Assembly (NCBI GenBank): GCA_021323635.1
Contig: JAJPKQ010000017.1
Location: 124,001-188,000 of the forward strand
Reading direction: 5' to 3'
Length of the DNA: 64,000 nt
DNA from: a bacterium
GTDB taxonomy: Bacteria > Actinomycetota > Thermoleophilia > Solirubrobacterales > Solirubrobacteraceae
In this document: piece after piece, positions 51,928-59,584 of the stretch
Position numbering within the stretch: position 1 is the stretch's first letter
Layout of the letters: each line of letters starts with the position of its first letter
Program-made: the position numbers and the translations under genes
The notes under the pieces: generated by a model
Told to the model about the DNA's origin: nothing
What the model saw: the letters and a program-made list of their open reading frames with translations, nothing else
Database searches by the model: none

Positions 51928-52173
51928 CTAGTACGGGCCGCCTTCTTCGGGGGGCAGGTCGCGCTCTTCGCGCACGGCCGTCGTCACGCGAGCACGCCGC
52001 GCCGGTGCCCAGGAGAGCATGTAGAAGAGGGAGATGGCAAGCGCGACGATGCCGACTATCAGAAGGATCAGACCGACCGTGCGCAGCGAGACGCCTTCCA
52101 CGCTTGCGGTGACTGCAAAGCGCAAGATCGCACCGGCAGCAATCAGCAGTATCGATGTGCCGACCGAGGGCAT
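51928..52173 (-). CDS. DUF6458 small membrane protein
   Basis: A protein of 81 residues with two membrane helices: SILLIAAGAILRFAVTASVE (about 7-22) and VGLILLIVGIVALAISLFYM (about 33-52). A basic then acidic cytoplasmic tail (REERDLPPEEGGPY) follows. The pattern SxLLIAxGAILxFAV, a short linker VEGVSLRTVG and the second helix match DUF6458, widespread in actinobacteria and of unknown role. ATG 52173. Confidence 0.85.
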   Translation of the reverse strand: MPSVGTSILLIAAGAILRFAVTASVEGVSLRTVGLILLIVGIVALAISLFYMLSWAPARRARVTTAVREERDLPPEEGGPY

Positions 52174-52545
52174 GGGCGATCAGAGACGCGGCGCCGCGAG
52201 GGCCGCTCTACCCCTTCTCGGCTCAGCCGGCGCCTGCAGCCCTCCCGCCGCGAGCATGTGGATCTTGACCTCGAGGCTCATTGCTCAATGCCAGGCTAGC
52301 GGATCGGGCGCTCGACGCAGCTGTGGCCATCAGCAAAATGCGACATGCTTCGGTTGTACCCAACCTCGGGCTCTCTCAAACATTGCATTTAAGAGCCTCG
52401 CGCCCAGAGCCCATTAACCATTAACCATACGCCGCGCACCGGAGTGCCGCGCAGCGCAGATCTGCAGAGCGAGCGGCTCGCAGCCGGTGTTTGCGTCCCA
52501 AGGCCGGCGGGTATCTCCATCTCGACACCTTCGAAAGGAGACCGG
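52174..52545. other. Divergent intergenic region with a tandem AT-rich repeat
   Basis: 372 bases between the DUF6458 gene and a small membrane protein. It holds CCATTAACCATTAACCATA (52411-52429), a 7-base unit repeated in a patch of low GC, which stands out in this sequence and may be part of a promoter or operator. No gene is seen. Confidence 0.45.
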
Positions 52546-52716
52546 ATGGTCGCGCTCTTCGTGCTCTTGCTGATCTTCGCCGTCTTCGGCGGCTTGGGCT
52601 TTGCCCTGCACATTCTCTGGTTGGTCCTCATCCTGGCGGTATTGCTATGGCTGCTCGGCTTCTTCGTTGGCGGCGTTGACTCCGCGCTGGGGCGCAGGCG
52701 CTGGTACCGCTGGTGA
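52546..52716 (+). CDS. Very small hydrophobic membrane protein
   Basis: A protein of 56 residues, almost entirely hydrophobic: FVLLLIFAVFGGLGFALHIL then LVLILAVLLWLLGFFVGGVD, two membrane helices, and a basic C-terminus (RRRWYRW). Small proteins with this pattern (hydrophobic DUF5670/lmo0937-like) are common in actinobacteria and often stress-induced. ATG 52546 is preceded by AAAGGAG at 5 bases, a strong ribosome site that supports translation. Confidence 0.72.
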   Translation: MVALFVLLLIFAVFGGLGFALHILWLVLILAVLLWLLGFFVGGVDSALGRRRWYRW

Positions 52717-52950
52717 GGCGCCGAGCGCCCGCGCTCGGGTGCGGCTCGCACCGATGAGCCTCGCGCCGCGGCGCTGATCGCCGCCGGTCCGATCACCACA
52801 GCCAAAGCCGGCAAGCGCTTGCTCGTAGAGCGTCGGTGAGGCCGCGGCGCCAGGCGCGGCGCGGCGCTCGCGACTGCTCCTCTGCGCGCTGGTCGCCTTC
52901 AGGCCATGCGCGCGCCCCAAGCGCCGTCCGCCCCGATAAGTTCAGCGCTC

Positions 52951-54942
52951 ATGGCAAACGCAAGCGCAGCCGAGACGCTTCCGGCCGAGGGCCCCCCGCA
53001 CGCATCCGCCGGGCAAGCTCAGCGCAGCGCCCGCGCAGCGCTGATGGTGGGCGCGCTCGGCGTCGTCTTCGGCGACATCGGCACCTCGCCGCTGTACTCC
53101 ATCCAGACCGTCTTTGAAGACCAGAGCCACGCGGTGCATCCCGTCCGCCCGGAGATCTTCGGCGTCATCTCGCTCGTCTTCTGGACGATCACGATCGTCG
53201 TCTCCGTCAAGTACGTCATCTTCATCATGCGCGCCGATGACCGCGGCGAAGGCGGCATCATGGCGCTCACCTCGATCCTGCGCCACTCGCGCATCGCCCG
53301 CACGCGCCTGATCACAGCGCTCGTCCTGCTCGGCGTCCTCGGCGCTGCCCTCTTCTATGGCGACTCCACGATCACGCCGGCGATCTCCGTGCTCTCGGCG
53401 ATGGAAGGGCTGAAGGTCGCAGCGCCGGGCGTCTCATCGGCGGTCGTGCCGCTCACAGCGGTCGTGCTTGCCGCCCTCTTTGCGCTGCAGCGCTTTGGCA
53501 CGCACGTGGTGGGGCGCCTCTTCGGTCCGATCATGCTGATCTGGTTTGCAGCGCTTGCGCTATTCGGCGGCAGCGAGGTCATCCGCCACCCATCCGTCCT
53601 GCAGGCGCTCTCTCCGACTTGGGGCGCGCGCTTCTTCTTGGAACACGGTGTCGTCGCATACCTTGCGCTGGCCGCCGTGGTGCTTGCGGTGACGGGCGCA
53701 GAGGCCCTTTACGCCGACATGGGCCACTTCGGCCGTGCGCCGATCCGCCGCGCATGGTTCCTGATCGTGTTCCCCGCCCTCACCCTCGACTACCTGGCGC
53801 AGGGAGCGGTGATCCTGCGCAGCCCGAAGGACATCTCAAACCCCTTCTATCTGCTGCTGCCCTCCTGGGCGCAGCTGCCGATGGTCTTCCTGGCGACGGT
53901 CGCCACCGTGATCGCCTCCCAGGCAGTCATCTCCGGCACCTACTCGGTTACCCAGCAGGCGGTGCAGCTGGGCTTCCTGCCGCGCCTGACCATCCGCCAC
54001 ACATCAGCACGGGAGATCGGCCAGATCTACGTGCCCGCGATCAACGCGATCCTGTTTGTGATCGTCCTTGCGATCGTCTTCGCCTTCGGCTCCTCCAGCG
54101 GGCTCGCCGCCGCATACGGCGTCGCGGTCACCGGCACCTTCGTCCTGACAACGGTGCTCTTTCTCTCGATCGCGCGCCTGTTCTGGCACACGCGACGCGC
54201 GCTGGTGACGGCAGGCGGCGGCGTCTTGCTGACCGTCGATATCGCCTTCTTCACCTCCAATCTGACCAAGGTCATCCACGGCGGATGGCTGCCGCTGGCG
54301 GTCGCCGCCTGCGCGTACACCATCTTCACGACCTGGAACCGCGGGCGCGAGATCGTGACCGAGAACCGCCATCGCCTGGAAGGATCGCTGCAGGACTTCG
54401 TCGAGGAGATCACCGCTCATGACTACAGCATCAACCACGTCCCGGGCGTCGCGGTCTTCCTCAATCCGCGGCTTGAGTCAACGCCGCTTGCGCTGCGCGC
54501 AAACATCGAGCACAACCACGCCATCCACGACACCGTCCTGATCGTCAGCGTCGCGGTCGAGCGCGTCGCGCACATCCCCGACACCCAGCGCGTGCGGCTC
54601 GGACAGCGCCACCTTTACTCCGGCGCAACCGGCGACCCGCTTGCAGCCACCGCCGAGCAGATCATTCCGCTCTCGCTTCACTACGGCTTCCGCGACCGCA
54701 CCGATGTGCCCGCGGCGCTGCGGCGTGCTGTCGCGGAGGGCCAGATCCCGGGCTCGCCGGACATCGAGCACGCAACGTACTTCCTCTCGAAGGTCACGAT
54801 CAACCGCACCAGCGCCCCCGGCATGGCGGGCTGGCGCAAGCGCATCTTCCTGGCGCTTGCGCGCAACGCGGCGGACCCCGCCGAGTACTTCCATCTCCCC
54901 GACGGGCAGACCGTGATCACCAGCGGCCGGATCGGGATCTGA
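52951..54942 (+). CDS. kup: Low-affinity potassium transporter Kup
   Basis: A protein of 663 residues from ATG 52951 (ATG 52906 adds 15 residues). The first helix is ALMVGALGVVFGDIGTSPLY, the hallmark of KUP/HAK transporters, followed by FEDQSHAVHP, EGGIMALTSIL, ALFYGDSTITPAISVLSAME, GAEALYADMGHFGR and NPFYLLLPSWAQLP. There are about twelve membrane helices to residue about 440, then a soluble C-terminal domain. It imports K+ with protons. I see no ydaO-type cyclic di-AMP riboswitch upstream. It is convergent with ftsI, 17 bases apart. Confidence 0.95.
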   Translation: MANASAAETLPAEGPPHASAGQAQRSARAALMVGALGVVFGDIGTSPLYSIQTVFEDQSHAVHPVRPEIFGVISLVFWTITIVVSVKYVIFIMRADDRGEGGIMALTSILRHSRIARTRLITALVLLGVLGAALFYGDSTITPAISVLSAMEGLKVAAPGVSSAVVPLTAVVLAALFALQRFGTHVVGRLFGPIMLIWFAALALFGGSEVIRHPSVLQALSPTWGARFFLEHGVVAYLALAAVVLAVTGAEALYADMGHFGRAPIRRAWFLIVFPALTLDYLAQGAVILRSPKDISNPFYLLLPSWAQLPMVFLATVATVIASQAVISGTYSVTQQAVQLGFLPRLTIRHTSAREIGQIYVPAINAILFVIVLAIVFAFGSSSGLAAAYGVAVTGTFVLTTVLFLSIARLFWHTRRALVTAGGGVLLTVDIAFFTSNLTKVIHGGWLPLAVAACAYTIFTTWNRGREIVTENRHRLEGSLQDFVEEITAHDYSINHVPGVAVFLNPRLESTPLALRANIEHNHAIHDTVLIVSVAVERVAHIPDTQRVRLGQRHLYSGATGDPLAATAEQIIPLSLHYGFRDRTDVPAALRRAVAEGQIPGSPDIEHATYFLSKVTINRTSAPGMAGWRKRIFLALARNAADPAEYFHLPDGQTVITSGRIGI

Positions 54943-54959
54943 CCAGCGGGCAGGTGGCC

Positions 54960-56585
54960 CTAGGAGCCGCCTTCGGGAGCGACGCCAAGGTAGGGAAGCG
55001 CAAAGGAGAGGATCTCTCCCCACGCCGGCGCATCGACTTGACCGCCGTAGATCGAGCCGGAGGTCGGTTCGTCGGAGACCACCACCGCCAGCACCTTCGG
55101 CGTGCTGACAGGCGCAAAGCCTATGAAGGAGGCCACGAAGCGCGACTTGGAGTATTCGCCGGTGCGCGAGCTGATCACTTCTGCAGTGCCGGTCTTGCCC
55201 GCGACCTGGTAGCCGGGCACGGTCACCTCGGCTGCGGTCCCGCCGGGCTGAAGCGGGCCTTTGAGCATCTGCCGCAGCTGCGCGGCGGCCGATTCAGAGA
55301 GAATCCGGCGCCCGGGCGCTGGCGCCACCGCGCGCTGCCCGATGCGTGCGATGATGTGCGGCGCGCGCAGTATGCCGCCATCAGCGATCGCCTCATAGGC
55401 GGCAGCGAGCTGCATCGGCGTGACCATCTCTCCCTGCCCAAAGGGCAGGTTGCCCATCGAGGAGCCCGAGTAGCTCGATGGTTCCGGCATCACGCCGGCT
55501 TCTTCGCCCGGCAGGCCGACGCCCGGGGCAGACCCGAAGCCATAGCGGTGGGCCCATTCGTAGAAGTGCTGAGCGCCCAGCAGCGACGCGATCTTGATCT
55601 CGCCGACGTTGGAGGATCGCGCGAGAATCTGCGAGGCGGTCAGCATTTCGGTCGGATGCGCCTCAGCGTCGTGGATGACATGGCCGCCCATTTCAATTGC
55701 TTCGGGAACTTCAAATACCGACTGGGGGGTGATAAGGCCTTCCTGCAGCGCCCCTCCCATCGCCACCACCTTGAAGGTCGAGCCGGGTTCGTAGTTGAAG
55801 GAAACCGGCAGGTCGGCAAGCGCTTCCGGGCTCAATGAGGCCTGGTCTTCGAGGTTCACCGGCGGCCAGCTGGCAGCCGCGAGAACCGCACCGCTCTGAG
55901 CTTCAAGCACGATCGCAGCGGCTCGGTGCAGGTGGAAGACAGAGGCGTCCGCCGCGAGCACTTCTTCCGTGCGCTGCTGAATGTTCGCGTCGATCGTGAG
56001 CGCGATCGAGCGACCGGGCTGCTCCTGGCGCAGCGTGCTGATCGCGATCGGCGAGCCCAGGCCGTCACGCACGATGCGCCGCTGCCCGCCAACTCCGGCG
56101 AGGACCGAGTTGAAGCCCAGTTCCACTCCTGAAAGGCCCTGGCCTTCGGCTGAGAGGGCGCCGAGCACCTGACCGGCGAGCGTGCCGCGGGGGTGCACGC
56201 GCTTCATCGCCAGCTTCGCTTCCACGCCGGGCAGCCCAAGCGCCAGCACCTGCTTGGCCTTGTTCGCTTCGAGGCCCTGAGCGAGATAGAGGAAGCCCGT
56301 CTGCTGCGAGAGCGCTTCGGCGACCTTCGGCTGCGAGGATCCAAGCAGCGGCGCAAGCTTCGCCGCCGCCGCATCCGGTTCGTGGATCAGAAAGGGGTCG
56401 GCGATGATGTTGTAGGCCGGCACCGAGATCGCAAGCGCTGACCCGTCGCGATCGGTTATCTCGCCGCGCTGGGCGGGCACCGTTTCAATGCTCACCTGCT
56501 GCGAGCTTGCATCCCGGCGCAGCGCCGCCGCGCGCAGGATGCCGAGATAGCCCGCGCGCGCGGCAGCCGCCGCAAGCGCGAGCAC
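54960..56585 (-). CDS. ftsI: Septum peptidoglycan transpeptidase FtsI (PBP3)
   Basis: From GTG 56585 there are 541 residues. Class B PBP motifs: the N-terminal pedestal start PAQRGEITDRDGSALAISVP, the active-site STFK (Ser269, Lys272), SSN (324-326) and KTGTAE (464-469). No PASTA domains follow. The membrane anchor is cut by this start: the frame continues upstream (VERRIGLLFACFVLALAAAA), reaching a CTG at 56630 that sits 5 bases after AGGAGG. Initiation at that CTG, inside the end of ftsL, would restore a complete anchor. It cross-links septal peptidoglycan with FtsW. Confidence 0.93.
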   Translation of the reverse strand: MLALAAAAARAGYLGILRAAALRRDASSQQVSIETVPAQRGEITDRDGSALAISVPAYNIIADPFLIHEPDAAAAKLAPLLGSSQPKVAEALSQQTGFLYLAQGLEANKAKQVLALGLPGVEAKLAMKRVHPRGTLAGQVLGALSAEGQGLSGVELGFNSVLAGVGGQRRIVRDGLGSPIAISTLRQEQPGRSIALTIDANIQQRTEEVLAADASVFHLHRAAAIVLEAQSGAVLAAASWPPVNLEDQASLSPEALADLPVSFNYEPGSTFKVVAMGGALQEGLITPQSVFEVPEAIEMGGHVIHDAEAHPTEMLTASQILARSSNVGEIKIASLLGAQHFYEWAHRYGFGSAPGVGLPGEEAGVMPEPSSYSGSSMGNLPFGQGEMVTPMQLAAAYEAIADGGILRAPHIIARIGQRAVAPAPGRRILSESAAAQLRQMLKGPLQPGGTAAEVTVPGYQVAGKTGTAEVISSRTGEYSKSRFVASFIGFAPVSTPKVLAVVVSDEPTSGSIYGGQVDAPAWGEILSFALPYLGVAPEGGS

Positions 56586-56616
56586 AAAGCACGCAAAGAG
56601 CAGCCCGATCCTGCGC

Positions 56617-57651
56617 TCAACCGCCGGCAGCGGTGCCTCCTCCGCTCGTGCCCGGGGCTGGCGCCTGAGCCTGGCTGCCGGTGGTGGCCCCGGCGCTCAC
56701 CTGTTCAGCGCCCTGCTGTGAGCCACCCGCTGTGGGCGCTTCGGGCGCCGCCTGCGATTCGCCCGGTGAGCTGACCGCAGCGGTTGAACCCGCCGTGCTT
56801 TCGGCGGCGATTGGCGCTTCGCCGGCGCTCTGCGAGCCGGCAGCTTCGGCGGAGGGCGCTTGTTCTGTGGAGCCCGCCGGCGCTGCGGAGCTTGGCTGCG
56901 CTGCTTCGCCGTGCGCTTCGGCGCTGCCGGCAGACGCCGCCGTTCCGGCCTTGATCCCGCGCGCAAGAAGCTGCGCGGCGGCTGTCGGCGCGTCGCTGCG
57001 GTCGGCGAGGAAGGTCGTGTGCCCTTCGCCTAGCGGCACCATGCCCAGCCGGGCCGCTTCAGACTCGACACGTGCGCTTGCAGAGAGCGCGGAGTCTTCA
57101 ACCTGCAGCTGCGAGACGCTGCGCTGCAGCGCGCTGCGCGCTTCAAGCGAGCGGCCCACCTGCTCGTTGACCTGCAGGATCGCCACCTGCAGACCGATAA
57201 TGCCGACCAGCGCCGCGCTGATCATCGCGATCCACAGTCGCCCCTGCGCGATCGAGCTCAGGCGGGCAAGCGACGCGCCAAGCCACCCCGGCAGCCGACG
57301 CGCATCGGCGCCAGCGCCTCGGCGCGGGCGCTGCGGGCGCGTCGGGGCGCCCCGTGCTGGCACCGGCAGATGCGCCGGCGCGAGCGCCAGCGCTCCCGTC
57401 ACCGCGCCGTGGATGACAGCGGCTCCTGCGCCGCCTCGCGGGATCGTACGGCGCGCGCGCGCGCTGCGCACCGCCGCTGCCGAGCGGCCAGCGCCCACGG
57501 CGTGCGCGCTATGAGAGCGCCCGCGCCCTGAGATGCGTGCGGCCCCCGAGACCCGCATCGCCCCGCGCGGAGCGCTCTGCCTCCGCTGCGCACCGCTCAG
57601 CCTCTCGCCGGCCGCGGTCGCCGGAGCGCCAGCCGCCTGGGCGACGCTCAT
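56617..57651 (-). CDS. FtsL-like septum formation protein with long tails
   Basis: A protein of 344 residues in the ftsL position between rsmH and ftsI. The first 138 residues are basic and Ala/Arg-rich. One membrane helix is at about 139-158 (LWIAMISAALVGIIGLQVAI), followed at once by a coiled coil (ILQVNEQVGRSLEARSALQR to about 190) and EAARLGMVPLGEG, the FtsL/DivIC pattern. Residues about 225-344 are a low-complexity Ala/Ser/Glu/Gly/Pro tail outside the membrane. ATG 57651 overlaps the rsmH stop (ATGA). Both tails are much longer than in classic FtsL. Confidence 0.82.
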   Translation of the reverse strand: MSVAQAAGAPATAAGERLSGAQRRQSAPRGAMRVSGAARISGRGRSHSAHAVGAGRSAAAVRSARARRTIPRGGAGAAVIHGAVTGALALAPAHLPVPARGAPTRPQRPRRGAGADARRLPGWLGASLARLSSIAQGRLWIAMISAALVGIIGLQVAILQVNEQVGRSLEARSALQRSVSQLQVEDSALSASARVESEAARLGMVPLGEGHTTFLADRSDAPTAAAQLLARGIKAGTAASAGSAEAHGEAAQPSSAAPAGSTEQAPSAEAAGSQSAGEAPIAAESTAGSTAAVSSPGESQAAPEAPTAGGSQQGAEQVSAGATTGSQAQAPAPGTSGGGTAAGG

Positions 57652-58799
57652 CGCACGTTCCCCTCATGGGCTTCAGACTCCGCTTTAGCGTCTTTGCCCG
57701 CGCTCGCCCGAGCGGAGCGATTGCCCGCAGGAGACTGCGGCGCTGCGATCTTCCTTGCCGCCCGCAGGCGCGCGGAGGCCGAGCGCGGATTGCTGCTTGC
57801 CTCAGCCGCGCCCGCGACGATCGCCCGGCGCGCCAACAGCTGCGCTTCGGGCTCACGCCCGCAGGCACAGACGGGCAGCTGGGGCGGGCAGATGCACCCG
57901 CGCGCGCGCGCGCCGAGAAAGCGCTTGACCGCCCGATCCTCGAGCGAGTGGAAGGAGATTGCCGCCAGCCGGCCGCCAGGTGCGAGCAGCTCCCAGGCGC
58001 GCGGGAGCGCCCGCTCGAGCTCGCCCAGCTCGTCGTTGACGGCGATCCGCAGTGCCTGGAAAACGCGCTTGGCGGGATGCCCGCCGCCAAAGCGCACGGG
58101 CGCGGGCAGCGCCGCAGCGATCACCTCGACCAGCTCCTGCGTGCGCTCGATCGGCCGCTGCGCTCGGCGGGCGACGATCGCGCGCGCGATCGCCTTCGCG
58201 CTGCGCTCCTCGCCATAGCGGCGAAAGAGCAGCGTCAGCTCGCGCTCGGTGCAGCCGGCAAGCAGATCCGCCGCGCTCTCGCCGTGCTCGGGGTCCATGC
58301 GCATGTCCAGGGGAGCGTCGTAGGAGTAGGCGAAGCCGCGCTGCGCATGGGCCAGCTGGGCTGCGGAGACGCCAAGGTCGAAGTAGACGATCTGCGCCCG
58401 CAGGCCCTCCGCAGCAAGAGCGTCGAGAGCGGCGCCGAAGCGCGCGCGGATGAAGCGGGTGGCGCAGGGAAGCGAGCTTGAGAGCTCCTCGAAGCGCTGC
58501 TGCGCCGCCGGATCGCGATCGATTGCAATCAGCAGCCCATCCTTGCCAAGCCGCGCGCCAAGGGCCTGGGCGTGACCGCCGGCGCCAAAGGTGCAGTCGA
58601 TCGCCACCTCCCCAGGGCGCGGGTCGAGGAGACAGACCAGCTCCTGCAACAGCACCGGCACGTGGCGATCGGCGCCGACCTGTAGGCGGCCGCTCCCTGC
58701 CGCGCGCGCGCGCCGGGCCACAGCGGCGCGCTCGCCGCCACGCGCTCGCCGGCGCGAGCGCTCGCCCGCACAGACGGTCTCAGCGCTGGTCGCCAGCAC
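57648..58799 (-). CDS. rsmH: 16S rRNA (cytosine1402-N4)-methyltransferase
   Basis: A protein of 383 residues. It has ADRHVPVLLQELVCLLDPRP, the SAM motif DCTFGAGGHAQALG, FDLGVSAAQL, AYSYDAPLDMRMDP, GGHPAKRVFQALRIAVNDEL and AISFHSLEDRAVKRFLG. It methylates C1402 of 16S rRNA. The start GTG 58799 overlaps mraZ by 20 bases; a later GTG at 58721 is possible and would shorten the unusual basic N-terminal extension. The tail after about residue 320 is basic low complexity. Confidence 0.95.
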   Translation of the reverse strand: MLATSAETVCAGERSRRRARGGERAAVARRARAAGSGRLQVGADRHVPVLLQELVCLLDPRPGEVAIDCTFGAGGHAQALGARLGKDGLLIAIDRDPAAQQRFEELSSSLPCATRFIRARFGAALDALAAEGLRAQIVYFDLGVSAAQLAHAQRGFAYSYDAPLDMRMDPEHGESAADLLAGCTERELTLLFRRYGEERSAKAIARAIVARRAQRPIERTQELVEVIAAALPAPVRFGGGHPAKRVFQALRIAVNDELGELERALPRAWELLAPGGRLAAISFHSLEDRAVKRFLGARARGCICPPQLPVCACGREPEAQLLARRAIVAGAAEASSNPRSASARLRAARKIAAPQSPAGNRSARASAGKDAKAESEAHEGNVR

Positions 58800-59223
58800 C
58801 GCTTGTCAGCTCCTTTGCTCCGTTGAGCAGCTCGGGCCGGTAGCTGCCCCAGCCCTCCGGGTCCCAGCACTCAAGGCGCGCGCCAGCACCCACGATCAGC
58901 ACCCGCTCGCGCAGGTTGGCGTGCGCGATCAGCGGCGCCGGCAGCATCAGCCGCTCGCGCGTGTCCAGCCGTGCGTCGTGGCTGTTGCCGAAGAAGAATC
59001 TTTCCAGCTCAATGCGCTTGGCCGACAGCGGCGAGAGCTCTGAGAGCGCGGATTGGGTGTAGGACTCGTAGTCGGCCGCCGGTGCGATCCAGATGCACGG
59101 GCGCATGTCCGGCGGTATCGCAAGGACGATGTCGATCTCGCCGAAGGCCGGCCGGTACTGGCGCGGCAGCATGATCCGCTTCTTCGAATCAAGAGTGTGC
59201 TCGTAGATGCCGCGGAAGGCCAT
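58780..59223 (-). CDS. mraZ: Transcriptional regulator MraZ
   Basis: A protein of 147 residues with two SpoVT/AbrB-like halves: MAFRGIYEHTLDSKKRIMLP (with the conserved DxKxRxxxP) and ARLDTRERLMLPAPLIAHAN (DxxxRxxLP). MraZ forms a ring that binds GTGGG repeats upstream of dcw and usually represses its own operon. ATG 59223 matches the family. It is the first gene of the dcw cluster, and five spaced GTGGG-like repeats are present upstream. Confidence 0.96.
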   Translation of the reverse strand: MAFRGIYEHTLDSKKRIMLPRQYRPAFGEIDIVLAIPPDMRPCIWIAPAADYESYTQSALSELSPLSAKRIELERFFFGNSHDARLDTRERLMLPAPLIAHANLRERVLIVGAGARLECWDPEGWGSYRPELLNGAKELTSGAGDQR

Positions 59224-59326
59224 CGCTTGCTGCTCGCTTGCTCTGTCGGGACCCGATCGCTCTTTGAGAGCCCGGATGGAGGGGTGGGAGGAGCCCCTCC
59301 ACCCGGGCTCGCTGCGGGCACCTTAT

Positions 59327-59372
59327 CCCACTTTCGCCCACAACGGAACCCCTTTCGCACACCCGTTCCCAC
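59327..59372 (-). promoter_or_regulatory. MraZ operator (five GTGGG-like repeats)
   Basis: On the minus strand the repeats are GTGGG (59372-59368), GTGTG (59362-59358), GGGGT (59352-59348), GTGGG (59341-59337) and GTGGG (59331-59327). Spacers are 5, 5, 6 and 5 bases, so units recur about every helical turn. This is the known MraZ box layout. It lies 104 bases or more before the mraZ ATG, and a GGGTGGGAGG/CCCTCCACCC hairpin lies between them. Confidence 0.75.
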
Positions 59373-59584
59373 CAGTAGATCCTGCAAGCACACTCGCGAC
59401 ACGCTGCAACGACCCTCGAACACTCCTGGAAAACCACCCAATTGCAGGGACTTTCACTCGATTGCAGGTTGGCGGATCGCGGCGGTAAGCGCAACATCAC
59501 ATGCAAAACCGTCACCTGCGCGCGATCTTGCAGCAACATCTCTTGCAGGAGCCCTCGAGAGCGGCCCGGATATACGATCCCGCG

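Noticed and set aside
52717-52950. Cyclic di-AMP (ydaO) riboswitch before kup
   Set aside because: The conserved aptamer core was not found.
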